From Ditylenchus dipsaci (taxonomy: Eukaryota; Nematoda; Chromadorea; Rhabditida; Anguinidae): DNA of 64,000 bases. The position numbers and the translations under genes were made by a program. This document shows, one piece after another, positions 24,106 to 36,545 of this stretch. The notes below the pieces were generated by a model. The model was not told where the DNA came from. It made no database searches and saw only the letters and a program-made list of their open reading frames with translations. Position 1 is the first letter of the stretch. The number at the start of each line of letters is the position of its first letter. The DNA is taken from NCBI GenBank assembly GCA_004194705.1, contig SADC01001344.1, positions 339,119 through 403,118 of the forward strand, read 5' to 3'.

Positions 24106-26100
24106 CTGAGTCATAAGCACAGGGCTATGGTTTAGAGTTTTAATTGTACGTACGCACCTCAGCTCCGAGACTTCCAGCCTCTCTACGGCAGAGATGCGCT
24201 AGGGGGCATTAAATTCTTAAACTCTTAAGTTTAAACTGTAATTGCAGGCCGCCAGCCAAAGGCAATATGCCTCTGTACCCAAACATAAATGACCCAACTT
24301 TGCCTATCGTCACTCAACCAACGACCTAGACAAAATAGGTGCTGGAGGGTTAGTGCATTTACTATCAAGGCATCTCAGAATAATGCTGTCAAAGGTGTCG
24401 ATGGTGTGCCCTTTCAATTAAATCCCGTTTTCTCCAAGTCTCTTCTGAAACACAAGGTGGTTTTGGTTGCATTTTCCTTCAATTTTAAATCCATATTTTT
24501 AAAAGATCTCTAATTTTCTTGACATTCCCGAGCTGAAGATCAAAAAAACTACACTTACAACTTTAGTTTAGAAAGGTCAATTGTTGCTTAATTGTTGCTT
24601 CAAATATTTGCGGTGATGTGTCAATGGCTAATTTTGCTTTTCTTGTATTGTATTTGTATATGCATGTAAAAAGACGTTTAACACTCCAAAGGCCGACTGT
24701 GGTAATTGCCTATCCTGCACCTGTTTTTCATGCACATACCGAATCTAGCGTTAGAATTCAAAAGACGTGTTTGGTAGGATAAGAAGGGGTATTTGAAGAG
24801 GCCACCCACAAGTTCGCAGGTGTTCCTCTGGAACTACGTATACCCTGTTTGGTTGAAAATTTCAACCCTTCTAGCGAATAACCACCACATCCAGTGCCCG
24901 AAAATTTCGACACAGGAACTCAGGTTCGAGTTTAAATAGGGTAAGGTTAAGATAGAAATAGGGTAATGTTAAGGTTTAAATAAGATTCAAAGTCAATTTA
25001 AAGTTTAACATAACCCAATTTAAACTTCAACCTAACTTAAAAAGTGGATAATGGGTAAGGTTAAGGTTCATTTAAGCTTATTTAAAGTTTAACCTTACCC
25101 AATTTAAACTTTAAATTGTTCACTCAAATTTTTCTTCATCTCTAACGCATCTCTAACCAACCAAGGCATTTCTAACCAACCACTATCCCATCTTTTAAAA
25201 ATGTAAATTACAAGGTAATGGTCTCTGGTTTCTGTGTCTCTGTGGTCTGGGGACTAATCCCTAAGGCTGAAAGTCAAAATTTGGTCAAAACTTTTTTTTC
25301 TAAAAATGGCCTTCCCACACCTAAAAACGTTTTTTCTACACGTTTCAAGCATTAAAACAGCAAAAAATATGCTTTTAGGCCATTTTAGGAGGACTCGCTA
25401 TAGTGTAGTTTAGCCGAATCATGTGCTGGACATGGTTTGATAATACTAAAACAGCGACTTCACTTGCATGAAACTAATTTGGATTAGTTTCATACCCCGT
25501 GAGATACTCAGGTGTTACTCAGGTTTTGTATCTAACTAAAGGCACTAAGGTGTTGGTACAAAGGACTGCATCGGTATCGGTACTTGGGTAAAAGTGCCTG
25601 GCAGTAGTAGCCAAGGTATTGGTACAAAATGTTCAGGTGTTTTAAGTGAATGGAGATATCTTGATATAAATGGATACTTCTGGTCAATGGATACCCGGCT
25701 GATAGGTTGAAATATGGAAGTTAAATGTTTTGGTCAAGTGAATCCATATGAGAGCTAGAGAGGTGAATTTGCATGTCTACCTGGGGCAAATTTATTTCTT
25801 ACCTTTTAGCTTCAAAAATCTTTCTCGTGCACTATTCCGATTATTTAAAAATATTTTGTATGTAGAAAATTGTCATTTGATTAAATTTACCAAAACTAAT
25901 AGTCAGCTAGTTGCTATAAGAAATATAAAAGTAGCACATGACCAGTAGTACCTAAGTATTATTAGCCACATAATAGCAATTACTAACTAGTAGCACAGAA
26001 AAAACTCGGAAGAAAAAAGGGTAGGAAAATGCAGTTGAGTATCTGGCCCTTTTTTACTGGCCCTCTCTTACCCAGTATCACTAACTATTGTTTTTTATGG
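24106..26100. other. No gene; short TTTAAA/GGTTAA repeats
   Basis: 24900-25110 is rich in TTAAGGTTTAAATAGGGTAA variants. Around 25420-25450 a GGACATGGTTTGATAATAC motif occurs that recurs elsewhere in the window. No exon chain or RNA gene was found. Between 26000 and 26100 there is nothing specific. Confidence 0.45.
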
Positions 26101-26218
26101 TGCTATTTGAACTTGAATTGCTTTCTAATCATGACAAAATAAAGAACTTTTGGTAGAGACTCTATAAAATAAGGATTGTAGAAACAGTCATACTCGTATA
26201 TAGCCCATGCACAACCTA

Positions 26219-26300
26219 AAATATATAAAACGACATGGTAGCCTAGAGGGTAAGGCTGTGGTGTTGCATCCCCTTCACAGTGGTTGGATCCACCTAGTAA
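26219..26300 (+). repeat. tRNA-like SINE head
   Basis: AAACGACATGGTAGCCTAGAG opens like a tRNA A box (TAGCCTAGAGGG), and GTGGTTGGATCCACC resembles a T-arm about 40 bases later. The preceding AAACGACATG is shared with the inverse-strand element at 28725-28800. Stems are too irregular for a functional tRNA. Confidence 0.45.
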
Positions 26301-26399
26301 CGAAATCACTTTTTGAAGTTAAAATTGGGTAAAGTTAAAGTCTAAACCGGCTAGAAACCAAGTTTAAATAGGGTAAAATTAAGGATAATATTTAAAACT

Positions 26400-28290
26400 G
26401 GCCATAAAATACTGAAAATTGGCCATAAAATACTGAATTTTGGCCATAAACTTTTGAATTCTGCCATAAACTTTTCAATTCTGCTCATAAATTCAAATTT
26501 AGCCTTGAAATCAGTGTTTCCAAAAAACAGAACACAGAATTAACCACAGAATTTTAAAAGTGCTCGTAATTGTGTTTTTTGTATGGTATTTTTGCTAATT
26601 TTTTGTGCGTTTTGTTCAGCGTTAAAAGTTGCGGTAGGGGACCATACGCGTTTCGCAATTTTCCACTAAAACAGTAAGAAAATTTGACTTTGTCCCGAAA
26701 AAGTCAAAAACAGAAAACAGAATTCTGTTTTTGACTTTTTCGGGACAAAAGTCAAATTTTCTTGCTGTTTTTGTGGAAAATTTGCGAAACGCGTATGGTC
26801 CCCTACCGCAACTGTTAACGCTGAACAAAACGCACAAAAAATTAGAAAAAATACCATACAAAAACACAATTACGAGCACTTTTAAAAATTCTGTGGTTAA
26901 TTCTGTGTTCTGTTTTTTGGAAACACTGCTTGAAATACTGAATTTTGGCCGTAAATTATTGGATTTTTGTCACAAACTTTTAAATTTGGGTTGGCTTTAC
27001 GTCAATCGGTCTACAGATCGATTGGCCTACAAAAGTCTTTTCACTTCTAAATGCCGAACCGACTATAGTATTAAACTTAAAACTTTGTAATGAAAACGGT
27101 TTGTTATGACCAAAATGATGTTTTGACTATCCAGAACCTCACTATCTAATTAGTACTTCAGTAGGTACCCACTCCAAGGTGGTCGACCTCAAATTTTAGA
27201 CTATCTAGCTTCTCAATGTTGACAAGTTCAAACCAGGTTTTGTTCCTTTACAAACCTTTCCTAAAACCCGTTTTTTTTGTTTCTCAGATAAGTATCACAA
27301 ATTCAAGTAAGGAGACTTTAAGAGCCATTCGGAGGATGCCCAACAAACGTGGGTTAGTTTTGCAGTGCAGAAAAGATCGTAACAGGCAGTAGAGAAATTT
27401 TAATATTATAGGAAGATATGGTAGACCATCGACCACAAATGCAGGGATAGCAGATGGTAGCCGCCCAAATTATTCAATGATTTCGTAATAAGCCGATAGA
27501 GAGCTTGGCATTGCTATTAACCTTGCACAATTCTAACATTAGCACGTAGAAGGAAGGACAGACGCGGTATAATTAAAAACCTTATGTTTTGAAAACAATT
27601 TTATTAAGACCATTACATTACATAGCAATATACTTGTGACAGGGAAACAATACTCTATATTCAATACTGCTACTTCTACTGGAGGTCAATTCGGCGGAAG
27701 GTCTTTTCGAAGGAGCACACTGTAATACAGAATGGGTTAACAGAACAAGGTTGTCACTAAGGCACTCCCTGATCAACGGGAAAGCAATGTCTGAATATAC
27801 GATCATAGCCACGGCCACTAGGATGGTCGAAGCATTGTCAGCAAAGCACCAAATAAACTTATTTTGAAGATTTAAAGCACTGGAGTCGATTCGATCGGGA
27901 AGTAGAGCGCATGTTGTTAGCCAGCTGAAAAATAGGCCTCGTCAGAAAATAAATCACCCGTCAATCAAAACAGTCACCTAGAATAACGAATCCATGTGCC
28001 AAAGCGCAAGCGACCACTGAAAAGGCACCAGGAGAGGCTACACCACGATGAACTTCATTGTCATTCTTTGAGCTTGATAATTCTAAACACACAGAACTCT
28101 AATGTTGATGCGGAAGATATGCAAATTTATAAGGACGAAAAGTGTAGGACAATTGTATAACACAGAAAAATTGGTGACGGAATTCAATTGACATGGAGCC
28201 GACCCGAGTTTATGGCCAGAATTAAAAAGTTTATGGCCAAAATTAAATATTTATGGCCAAAATTCAGTATTTTATGGCCAAAATTAAATA
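26400..28290. mobile_element. Fold-back with TTTTGGCCATAAAA arms, palindrome inside
   Basis: 26400-26480 repeats GGCCATAAAATACTGAATTT about four times, and 28205-28290 repeats its inverse-oriented relatives (TTTATGGCCAAAATTAAATA). Inside the left part, 26495-26935 is a near-perfect palindrome centred near 26713 (CAGAATTCTG), containing GGGGACCATACGCGTTTCGC. Outside both arms are GGTTAAGGTTTAAAT-like arrays. The interior 27000-28200 shows no confident gene. Confidence 0.7.
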
Positions 28291-28724
28291 CCACCCTAAA
28301 ATTAAACCTTAATAAAGTAAAAGTAAAGTTTAATTAAGGTTAAAGTAAAGTTTAAGTTGGGTAAGGTTAAACTTTGAATATGGTCATGTTAAGGTACTAG
28401 GTCGTCGTTTTAATGTTTAATATTTACTCGAATTAAACTTTAACATGACCCAATTTAAGCTCAAACTGGACATCCTGTGGAATTGTAAGAAAAATTAAAT
28501 CAAACTATGCTATCCACGGATAAAAAAATTCCAGTGGGATCCCACCTAATTCCTACTGGTTCACCACCGAATCACCAGTGGGAGTGCCATCGGAATTCGG
28601 TGGTGTTCCAGTGGCAATAAGGTGGGATTCCAATGGAATTTAGGTGGTATTCCACTGGAATCGAGGTGGTATACCACTGGAATCGAGGTGGTATTCCACT
28701 GGAAAAAAAGTATACCTGCCACTG

Positions 28725-28790
28725 TCCGGATTCGAACCGACCACCCGAGTGGTAGACCCTGAGCCACTACCCACTGAGCCAACATGTCGT
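28725..28790 (-). repeat. tRNA-like SINE head, minus strand
   Basis: On the minus strand an A-box-like GGCTCAGTGGGTAGTGG is followed by a perfect B box GGTTCGAATCC, with T-stem-like GTCCG. The spacing is tRNA-like, but the 5' and 3' acceptor strands do not pair well. The shared AAACGACATG lead with 26219 suggests one SINE family. Confidence 0.55.
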
Positions 28791-29130
28791 TTTAACGTAT
28801 TGAGGTTATTAGACGCCTATATATACTCAATTTTTGAAATAATGAGTCTTTCGTTATTGAATGTGCTTTATTGGTGTGGATGAATGCAATCAAGTGATAT
28901 AACTAGTGAAATTGAAGAATTAACAAGTACAACAGCAGGAGATATTATTCGACTGACTTTAGCAATTTTATATTTAATGGAATTATGGGAGTATGAATCT
29001 CAGAAACGAAATTATATTTGTTAAACAGGGTTTTAATTTTTCGCTGTATGCTAATAACAAATCATAAAAATCATGTATAAATCAGGATTGTAACGAAAAT
29101 TGTGCTAGACTTTCCATGATAAAAAATATA

Positions 29131-29403
29131 CAGTCGACGCTCGATTTAAGGACAGCCTGGGGACGGGCAAACACTGTCCTTAAATCGAGCTGTCCTTGTA
29201 TCGACCGTCCATGGGACGTAACCTTTAAGCCCCTTTTTTCCATTTGTGGAAAAAGGGCCAAACGACTTACGTAAGTCATTTGGCCCTTTTTTCCACAAAC
29301 GGAAAAAGGGGCCAAACGCCCCTACGCCGCGTCCATATATCGATTTTTATTTATTTGAAAACAAAACCAACAAAATTTGTGTCCTTAAATCGAGCGTCGA
29401 CTG
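29131..29403. mobile_element. CAGTCGACGCTCGATTTAAGG element
   Basis: CAGTCGACGCTCGATTTAAGG and its inverse CCTTAAATCGAGCGTCGACTG bound 273 bases; internal copies of GTCCTTAAATCGAGC lie near the left end. Just inside is a hairpin with GGAAAAAGGGGCC against GGCCCTTTTTTCC. The left flank is TA; the right flank is TT, so that duplication has decayed. Confidence 0.85.
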
Positions 29404-29980
29404 TTTAAAGATTTTTAATGAGGACAAAATATACTTAAACCAAACAGCTAGGTGATAAAAAATACAGTCCTGGTATAAAAAGGTTAAAATAACATTAGTT
29501 TAGTGTCAACTACGATAATTGGATAAAAATTGCCACTGGAATACCAGTAAGTCACAAATTCCAGTGGATTACCACTGTCATTCCACTGGTAAATTGCTAG
29601 ATTTCCACCAAATTGCCACTTGTATCGAATATTCCAGTGGATTGCCACTGGAATTCCAGTGGTAAATTGGTGGATTCCACCAAATTGCCACTAAATGAGC
29701 GATTTACCACTGGAATGCCAGTGGCAATCCACTGGAAATTCATACTTTCTGGCATTCCAGTGGGAGTTACTGGTTGGCCAGTGGTCATTTAGTGGTCTTC
29801 CACTCGACTTCATTTTTCCGTGTCCTACCCAAAATCATGCATTGAACGTGGTTTGACAATACCAAAATACCAAACTCTTTACCCAAACTTTATTATCAGG
29901 GTAGCGACGTATTTTAGATGAACAGCACCCAAACATAGTACCGATTTTGTGTACCCGATTCTTCTTTATGTTGAAGAATT

Positions 29981-30228
29981 GGACCTTATTACTTTAGGGG
30001 GACCACCGATTTTTCAATATAACTTTTTTTCAATTTCATAAAGTTATCAAGTTGATTATGGTGATAAAACTGACAACAATCACCTTGATCAACATAATTT
30101 CCATAACGACTTATCTAGTCTAGTATTCATATAGGTTATCGAAATTAATATTAGTCATTTAAATCAACATAAAAATTTTAAAAAATTATAGTGAAGAAGT
30201 CGGTGGCCCCCTAAAGTACATACGGTCC
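29981..30228. mobile_element. MITE with GGACCTTATNNACTTTAGGGG ends
   Basis: Ends GGACCTTATTACTTTAGGGG and the inverse CCCCCTAAAGTACATACGGTCC enclose about 200 AT-rich bases. A sister copy lies at 52476-52722. No ORF. Confidence 0.85.
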
Positions 30229-30639
30229 GAAAATTGTCTTTCATTTCTTTAATTGACTTTTATTTCAAAACTGGCCTCTTTCTCAGTCTCCATCTACCTC
30301 GAGGGTAGCTACCCAACCTAAAGGGTATTCACCTTTAATGCCCGAAAATTAAAAATTGTAATAAGAATTAAATCAAACCAGGGTATCTTACCAGAACCGT
30401 GCGCTGAACACGGTTTGATAACGATAAGAAAGCGCATTCACTATTCAAAATCTCAATACCAAGGTATTTTACTTCAGAATACAATAATAGCCTTGAAACC
30501 GGTACAATTTCCTGTAGCATCAAGTGTTCAAGGTGACGAAGCAGAAAGCCATCTATTGCAGTGGAAGAAGAATCCGGATAGCGGTTGGTTGTTAAACAAG
30601 TGGAATTTGTAAGCTTTTGTTGTCATTCTTAGTCATCAA

Positions 30640-31254
30640 ATCGAGTCATCAAAGACTGTACTCTTCGAAAGCTTCTTCTTCTTCTTCGCCCTTTCCTGCG
30701 AGCAGCCGAGAGGTTGATTGAAAACTGCAGCAAATGTCCAGATCATCAGGTAATTCATTCATGCTTTGTACCTTTCCCCTTCACGTGGATTTTTTCAAGA
30801 TTGTGGCCTCAGTTCTATCGATTCCACAATCTCTTTATAGCGAAGCTTATCTACTGGGAGAAGAAGGTCGTCGAATTTACGGAAGCAGAAGCCTTTTAGT
30901 GATGCCATCAAAGAAGGTGACTGATCAAGATATCGTCCAGCACTATGATCTTTTCAATGGTGGGCTACATCTCGTCACTTGGGTTCAGTACTTGTTGGGT
31001 CTTTGCCGATGAATCGCTAAATCTGTTGTAATATAATCTGCTTCAGGAGTTAAAGTCGCTCTTCTATGTGATTCTCCCGTCTTTGCTCTGGCCAAGTTAC
31101 TATTCGTGCACTTGCTATGGGGGGTCAAAGAAAGGAGTATGCAAACATGCGCTTCTGATCATGAAGAAGCAAGGAGCCATTCAATTTCCGAGTCATTCTG
31201 TGGCTGATATACTGCGAAAGAAAAGAAAGAGAGGAAGACCTGCTCAAGGATAAA
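30640..31254 (+). pseudogene. SWIM zinc-finger protein fragment, MULE-like
   Basis: The last open block (31041-31254, after the acceptor TGCTTCAG) contains YYSCTCYGGSKKGVCKHALL, a SWIM zinc finger of the CxC...CxH type, then a basic tail RKKRKRGRPAQG before TAA. An upstream block (about 30797-30960, LGEEGRRIYGSRSLLVMPSK, DQDIVQHYDLFNGG) joins after an intron starting GTAATTC at about 30749, and 30480-30612 may be another exon. SWIM domains are common at the C-terminus of MULE transposases and in host proteins derived from them. The frame breaks near 30965. It could be a transposase remnant or a domesticated gene with sequence errors. Confidence 0.5.
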
Positions 31255-31985
31255 TGTTTCGTTGTAGACTTGTTATTGTTGAGCGTTGTAAAATGTCGTT
31301 TGGTTCAAAGAAAATAAAATGTGATACTGATATGGGAACATGGATTGTTGGAAGATTCAGGGAACATATATGTATTTCCTCTATTGACCACAAATGAAAA
31401 GTTTTTTTCGACCCCTGAAAAATCTTGCAATTGTGAATCAAAATGGTCTTTACTCTGAAATCCTTGTCCAAAAATGAAGGGTGGAGGGTTATAAGAGCAT
31501 AGGGAGTTAATAGAGAAAATATGGTATTGAAGATATTAATGATAAAGGTGAAAGATATGTCTCTCGTTAAGAAGCTTGTTCAAATCGTTTGACTGGAGAT
31601 GTGTTGGTTTTTATTTTATAAACATCAAAATCTATTGCCAAAAACGATACTACTGCCACAAACGATACTATCATACAATACTATAAGCATTAAAATCTAT
31701 GGGACAAAAACGAGAATTCTATGCGCAAAAACGAGTATTCTATGTGCACTTTAAATTCTATGGGCGAAAACAAGTATTATATGGGCAAAAAAGAGTATTC
31801 TATGGGCAAAAACGAGTATTCTATGGGCACTTTAAATTCTATGGGCGAAAACAAGTATTATATGGGCAAAAAAGAGTATTCTGTGGGCAAAAAAGAGTAT
31901 TCTATGGGCACTTTAAATTCTATGGGCGAAAACAAGTATTATATGGGCAAAAAAGAGTATTCTATGGGCAAAAACGAGTATTCTA

Positions 31986-34360
31986 TGGATATGGATTTTT
32001 TCTGGTGCAAAAAAATTTCTTTTTGGTGCAAAAAGATTTTATTTTGGTGCAAAAAAATTTGGTGCAAATTAGATCTTTTTTGGTGCAAATTGAATCTTTT
32101 TGGTGCAAATATAATTTTTTTTGGTGCAAAAAGATTTTATTTTGGTGCAAATCGCCTTGGTGCAAATAATTTTCTTTTTGGTGCAAATTGAATTCTTTTT
32201 GGTGCAAATTGAATTCTTTTTGGTGCAAATCGAATTCTTTTTGGTGCAAATTAAATTCTTTTTGGTGCAAATCGTATTCTTTCTGGATAATATTTTTTTT
32301 GCCCGTATAATACTCGTTTTCGCCCATTGCATATTTCTTTTTGCCTGTAGATTTTGAATGGCCGTAGAATATTCGTTTTTGCCCGTAGATTTCTCTTTTT
32401 CCATTTTTTTCTACCTGTAGATTTAAAATTTTGAGGAAATTCAAATTTTATGGTCAGAAACGACTTGGTTTGCTCAGAATCCAACCCCAGAGTGGCCAAG
32501 TTGGTTTTTTGGGAGTTTATTAAAGGGGAGTGAACTTATTGCGAAAATTAGATTGCGCGCATCAGAATCCATTCTCGATTGGCTCAATCTCTCAGAATCA
32601 GGATTCCGCCATTTAGAAGCACTCCATGAGGGGGGTAGGGGGGGGGGGGTGGGATTACACTTTATGTACGCATCGCCCTAAATCGACAGTTTTTATCCCG
32701 CTAGGCGCACATCTTATTATTTTCTATTAAGTTTACTGACTTCTAGAGTCAAAAACTGTCGAGAAATAGATTACAATCATTAGCTGCACTGCTTTGCGGT
32801 CAGAAACTGCCTCAATTTTGCGAATTGAAGCAAATGACCATCAGAATGAAAGAAAACCATCCACAATCATGCGTATTAAGTTTGTGTAACCTGAACCTCA
32901 ACGAATTTCATTTATTTATTCACCAACGCGTTTAGTGACTTTCTGGAGTTATAATTTCATGGTGAATCAGACAAAAATTTAAAAAACCAAAATCACTACA
33001 GAAAAACAAGGTAGCTAGCGAAGGTTTGACCAAAGAAGGATAGAATATTTTTGAGGAGTAGGATTTCGGTACTATTTTGGCACTGAGGTTTTTCGCAGTT
33101 CTAATTTACATGATCATTCATAGTCATATACTGAAACATTTTCAGTATAAGGTTGTTAACGATTATCTAAATTAAAATTGCAAAAAACTTCAGTTCCAGA
33201 ACAATATCGAAAATTTTGGTGACAGCCCTGGGTGGGAGTGCATGGAATCGGAAATCGTTGGATTTTTTTTAAATTTTAGCTTCAATTTCATAATAACTTT
33301 CTTCTGTTTGATAGCTCAAATGAAAGCCTAGATTCTTGGCCACATTAAGGTATAAAAAAGTGTGACTTGTAAAAATGGTCAGAAAATTTCAATAAAACTA
33401 ATCAAAGAAAACCCTAAAAACGTCGATTTTCGGAAATTTAGCCCACTTCAGCCTGAATACAAGCTTCAGTAAGGGTGAAAGCTTGCTCTGATCATCTTGT
33501 TGAATAGCCAAAAATGGGAGGATCCTTTTGACACAAAACTTGCAAATAAAAGCAGAAAAAAGGTGTGCAGCCAGTGGTAGTCAAGCCTGTGACTTAAGCA
33601 ATGCGTATATGAAGTATACCTCATTCTTCAAAACCACTACCAACTAGTATTTAGGTACCCTGAACCAATAATAAAAGTGGTTCTAAATGGCGGAATCCTG
33701 ATTCTGAGAGATTGAGCCAATCGAAAAAGGATTCTGATGCGCGCAATCTAATTTTCGCAAAAAGTTTACTCCCCCTTTAATAAACTCCCAAAAAACCAAC
33801 TTGGCCACTCTGGGGTTGGATTCTGAGCAAACCAAGTCGTTTTCTGACCATAAAATTTGAATTTCCTCAAAATTTTAAAATCTACAGGTAGAAAAAATGG
33901 AAAAAGAGAAATCTACGGGCAAAAACGAATATTCTACGGCCATTCAAAATCTACAGGCAAAAAGAAATATGCAATGGGCGAAAACGAGTATTATACGGGC
34001 AAAAAAAATATTATCCAGAAAGAATACGATTTGCACCAAAAAGAATTTAATTTGCACCAAAAAGAATTCGATTTGCACCAAAAAGAATTCAATTTGCACC
34101 AAAAAGAATTCAATTTGCACCAAAAAGAAAATTATTTGCACCAAAAAAATTCAATTTGCACCAAGGCGATTTGCACCAAAATAAAATCTTTTTGCACCAA
34201 AAAAGATTATATTTGCACCAAAAAAGATTCAATTTGCACCAAAAAGAGCTTTTTTGCACCAAATTTTTTTTGCACCAAAATAAAATCTTTTTGCACCAAA
34301 ATAAAATTTTTTGCACCAAAAAGAAATCTTTTTGCACCAGAAAAAATCCATATCCGTATT
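31986..34360. mobile_element. 2.4 kb fold-back with TTGGTGCAAATTGAATTC arms
   Basis: Starts near GGATATGGATTTTTTCTGG and ends with the inverse CCAGAAAAAATCCATATCC. The left arm has TTGGTGCAAATTGAATTC-type units (32010-32290), then inverse GGGCAAAA units (32298-32400), then a non-repetitive block (32440-32620). The right arm mirrors this order (33670-33850, 33890-34010, 34020-34345). The centre carries a 1 kb element. No transposase. Confidence 0.85.
32625..33640. mobile_element. About 1 kb element (copy C) with ATGCGTATATGAAG end
   Basis: Left end: a G tract, then TTTATGTACGCATCGCCC; right end: AGCAATGCGTATATGAAG, preceded by GCCAGTGGTAGTCAAGCC, a decayed T-arm motif. The interior holds CACTGCTTTGCGGTCAG and AACTGCCTCAATTTTGCG, shared with copies A, B, D and E. 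Confidence 0.7.
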
Positions 34361-34420
34361 CTATGGGCACTTTAAATTCTATGGGCGAAAACAAGTATTA
34401 TATGGGCAAAAAAGGGCTAG

Positions 34421-35310
34421 ACTTTACTTGGCCCCCCCCACGGCTGACCCACTTTCGAGGTGAATTTTTAAAAACCGATTGCATATTCGTGTTTCTCGAC
34501 CCGGATTTTTACGGAAATGATCATCAGATTCTGTGAAAGTGAAAAAAAATTTTTTGGGATTTGCCTTGGTCCCCCAAGGTAAAATTTTAGAAAATTTGAA
34601 AAAAAAATATTTTTTAAATTGGCGCCTTTGAATTTTAAAGGGATTAAGGGCTGTATTGGGAGGGAAGGGAATAAAAGGGGCCACTAATCACACAAGGCCC
34701 CTAACAAGAAGATGTTGAACATAGTTTTGAATACTGGGCCTACCGCATAAATAAACTCTGGTATGCATGCTTTTTCATGCATCCAGAGTCACTTTCGAGT
34801 GATTTGTGTCTAAGTATGTGGGTGTGCGCATCTCAACTCCCCCCAAGCCCCTGCTGCGCCCGAAGGGGGCGCAGGGGGCTTGAGAGTTAGAGATGCGCGC
34901 ACTCACTTACCTTAGACATAATTCCGAGAGGTACTCTTGATCAAAAAATGCGTATAGAGTCTCTTTTTTGCCACGGCCCAGTTGAAAACATGGTGAGGCA
35001 GTCGAAGAATACATATATTTACTTTTCTATTGTTCTGCCATAAAAGTGGCCCCCTTTTATTCCCTTCCCCTCCCAATACAGCCCTCAATCCTTTAAAATT
35101 CAAAAGGCGCCAATTTAAAAAATATTTTTTTTTCAAATTTTTCTAAAATTTTACCTTGGGGGACCAAGGCAAATCCCAAAAAATTTTTTTCACTTTCACA
35201 GAATCTGATGATCATTTCCCGTAAAATCCGGGTCGAGAAACACGAATATGCAATCGGTTTTTAAAAATTCACCTCGAAAGTGGGTCAGCCGTGGGGGGGG
35301 CAAGTAAAGT
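34421..35310. mobile_element. Fold-back with ACTTTACTTGGCCCCCCCC ends
   Basis: ACTTTACTTGGCCCCCCCCA and its inverse at 35288-35310 bound arms that include CTGACCCACTTTCGAGGTG and GATTGCATATTCGTGTTTCT. It is inserted in the GGGCAAAA array. Inside, 34624-35095 is a copy of the hairpin unit found twice at 6.9-8.7 kb, with central GCCCCTGCTGCGCCCGAAG. Confidence 0.85.
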
Positions 35311-36122
35311 GTTACCCAAAAAGAGTATTCTGTGGGCAAAAAGAGTATTCTATGGGCACTTTAAATTCTATGGGCGAAAACAAGTATTATATGGGCAAAA
35401 AAGAGTATTCTATGGGCAAAAACGAGTATTCTATGGGCAAAAAAAAATATTATCCATTTGTTTGGTTACACATTTTCAGACTTAAAATTGTAAGACTCTA
35501 AGAAATAACAGCAAAAAGTTTTGAATTCGCGCCAAAAATTTGCGTAATTTCAAATTTTGAATTTGCGCCATATTGAATTTCCAACTTTTTGGCTGTTTAG
35601 AACACACCTTTGGATTTTTCGCGCCCGCTGCCTACCTAAGGTTCTAAATACCTCTTCGTGAGTGGGATTAGAGAAACACTGAGGTCACAATAGTGACCGC
35701 GCCGTCCTTCACCGTGCTAATTTTTTTCATCGCCGTCCTACATTTTAACCATTTTTTTTATTATGAATTGCTTTTTTATTTTAGAACATATAATTAGTTT
35801 TTATTTATACTTAATTTTTAGCGACTGTCCAAGTTTTCTTTCATTTTATTTCAAAAAATAGGGTCGTCCTAATTTAACCAATTTTTTGAAAATTTTTGTA
35901 TAAAATCAGGACAGCCCCATTTTTCGAAATAAAAAAGAAGGAAACATGGACGGTCACCTAAAATAAAGTGTAACAATAAAAAGTGATTATATGATGTAAA
36001 ATAAAAAAGCCATCCATTATGAAAATATAGTTAAAATTCAAGACGGCCATGAAAAATTTATCTGAGGGTTAACTGGCAATTTTTTTTGTGAAATCTCAAA
36101 ATTTTTTAATCAGTTAGTGTTT

Positions 36123-36545
36123 ATGGCTCTATCAAAATTGTAAGTTTAAATGTAAGTTTAAGTGTTAATTTAAATGTAAGTGTAAATGTGAGGGGTCTTT
36201 ACAATAACAGAAACATTTATATTTACACTTACACTAACACTTACTCCTCAAGGCGCCTTCCCAATACGAATGTAAATGTAAATGAAAATTTTTGACTTAT
36301 CCTGACTTTTATTTTCAAAAGTCAGTTTTTTAACCGAAATAGCAATTTTTAAGTTTTTATAACTAGCATTGAACTTCTCGTCCTCAATAAAGCACTTTTA
36401 GTATTCTCTGAAAATACTTGCATTTAATTTGCATTTACATTCACATTCGTATAGTGAGGGGTAAGTGTAAATCTAAGGGTGTTCACAATACCAAAAAAAA
36501 ATACTCTTACATTTAAATTTACACTTATAATTGTGATAGAGCCAT
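36123..36545. mobile_element. Fold-back with ATGGCTCTATCA ends and AAATGTAAGTGT arms
   Basis: ATGGCTCTATCAAAATTGTAAG and the inverse ending TGATAGAGCCAT enclose arms made of TAAATGTAAGTGT repeats, inverted in the right half (ACACTTACACTAACACTTAC). About 423 bases, no ORF. Confidence 0.8.

Larger units (their letters stand above)
28510..29820. mobile_element. Fold-back with CCACTGGAATTCCAGTGG arms
   Basis: 28549-28705 and 29531-29815 are arrays of units such as TTCCACTGGAATCGAGGTGG and ATTCCAGTGGCAATCCACTGG variants, themselves palindromic. Between them sit a tRNA-like head (28725-28790) and a TA-type element (29131-29403). No protein. Confidence 0.75.
31690..35450. repeat. TATGGGCAAAAACGAGTATTC minisatellite, split by insertions
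   Basis: Units of about 21 bases, mixed with ATGGGCACTTTAAATTCTATGG, form 31690-31985, resume at 34362-34412 in the same orientation, and again at 35315-35450. The gaps are filled by the elements at 31986-34360 and 34421-35310, so one array was interrupted twice. Repeating peptides read from it have no independent support. Confidence 0.8.

Noticed and set aside
27360..28160. Possible decayed Tc1-like transposase (GRYGRPSTT, ESLALLLTLHNSNIS in shifted frames)
   Set aside because: Only weak resemblance to the N-terminal region, several stops, no catalytic motif found and no terminal repeats; could be chance.
31699..32191. Long open frames encoding repeated peptides such as YSMGKNEYSMGT or FFLVQIEF
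   Set aside because: They occur in several frames and on both strands of a 21-base minisatellite, a period divisible by three, so lack of stops is expected; no start context, splice pattern or domain supports a protein.
32100..34350. Regular short repeats resembling a CRISPR array
   Set aside because: Units are contiguous without unique spacers, are mirrored in inverted arms, and the window is clearly eukaryotic.
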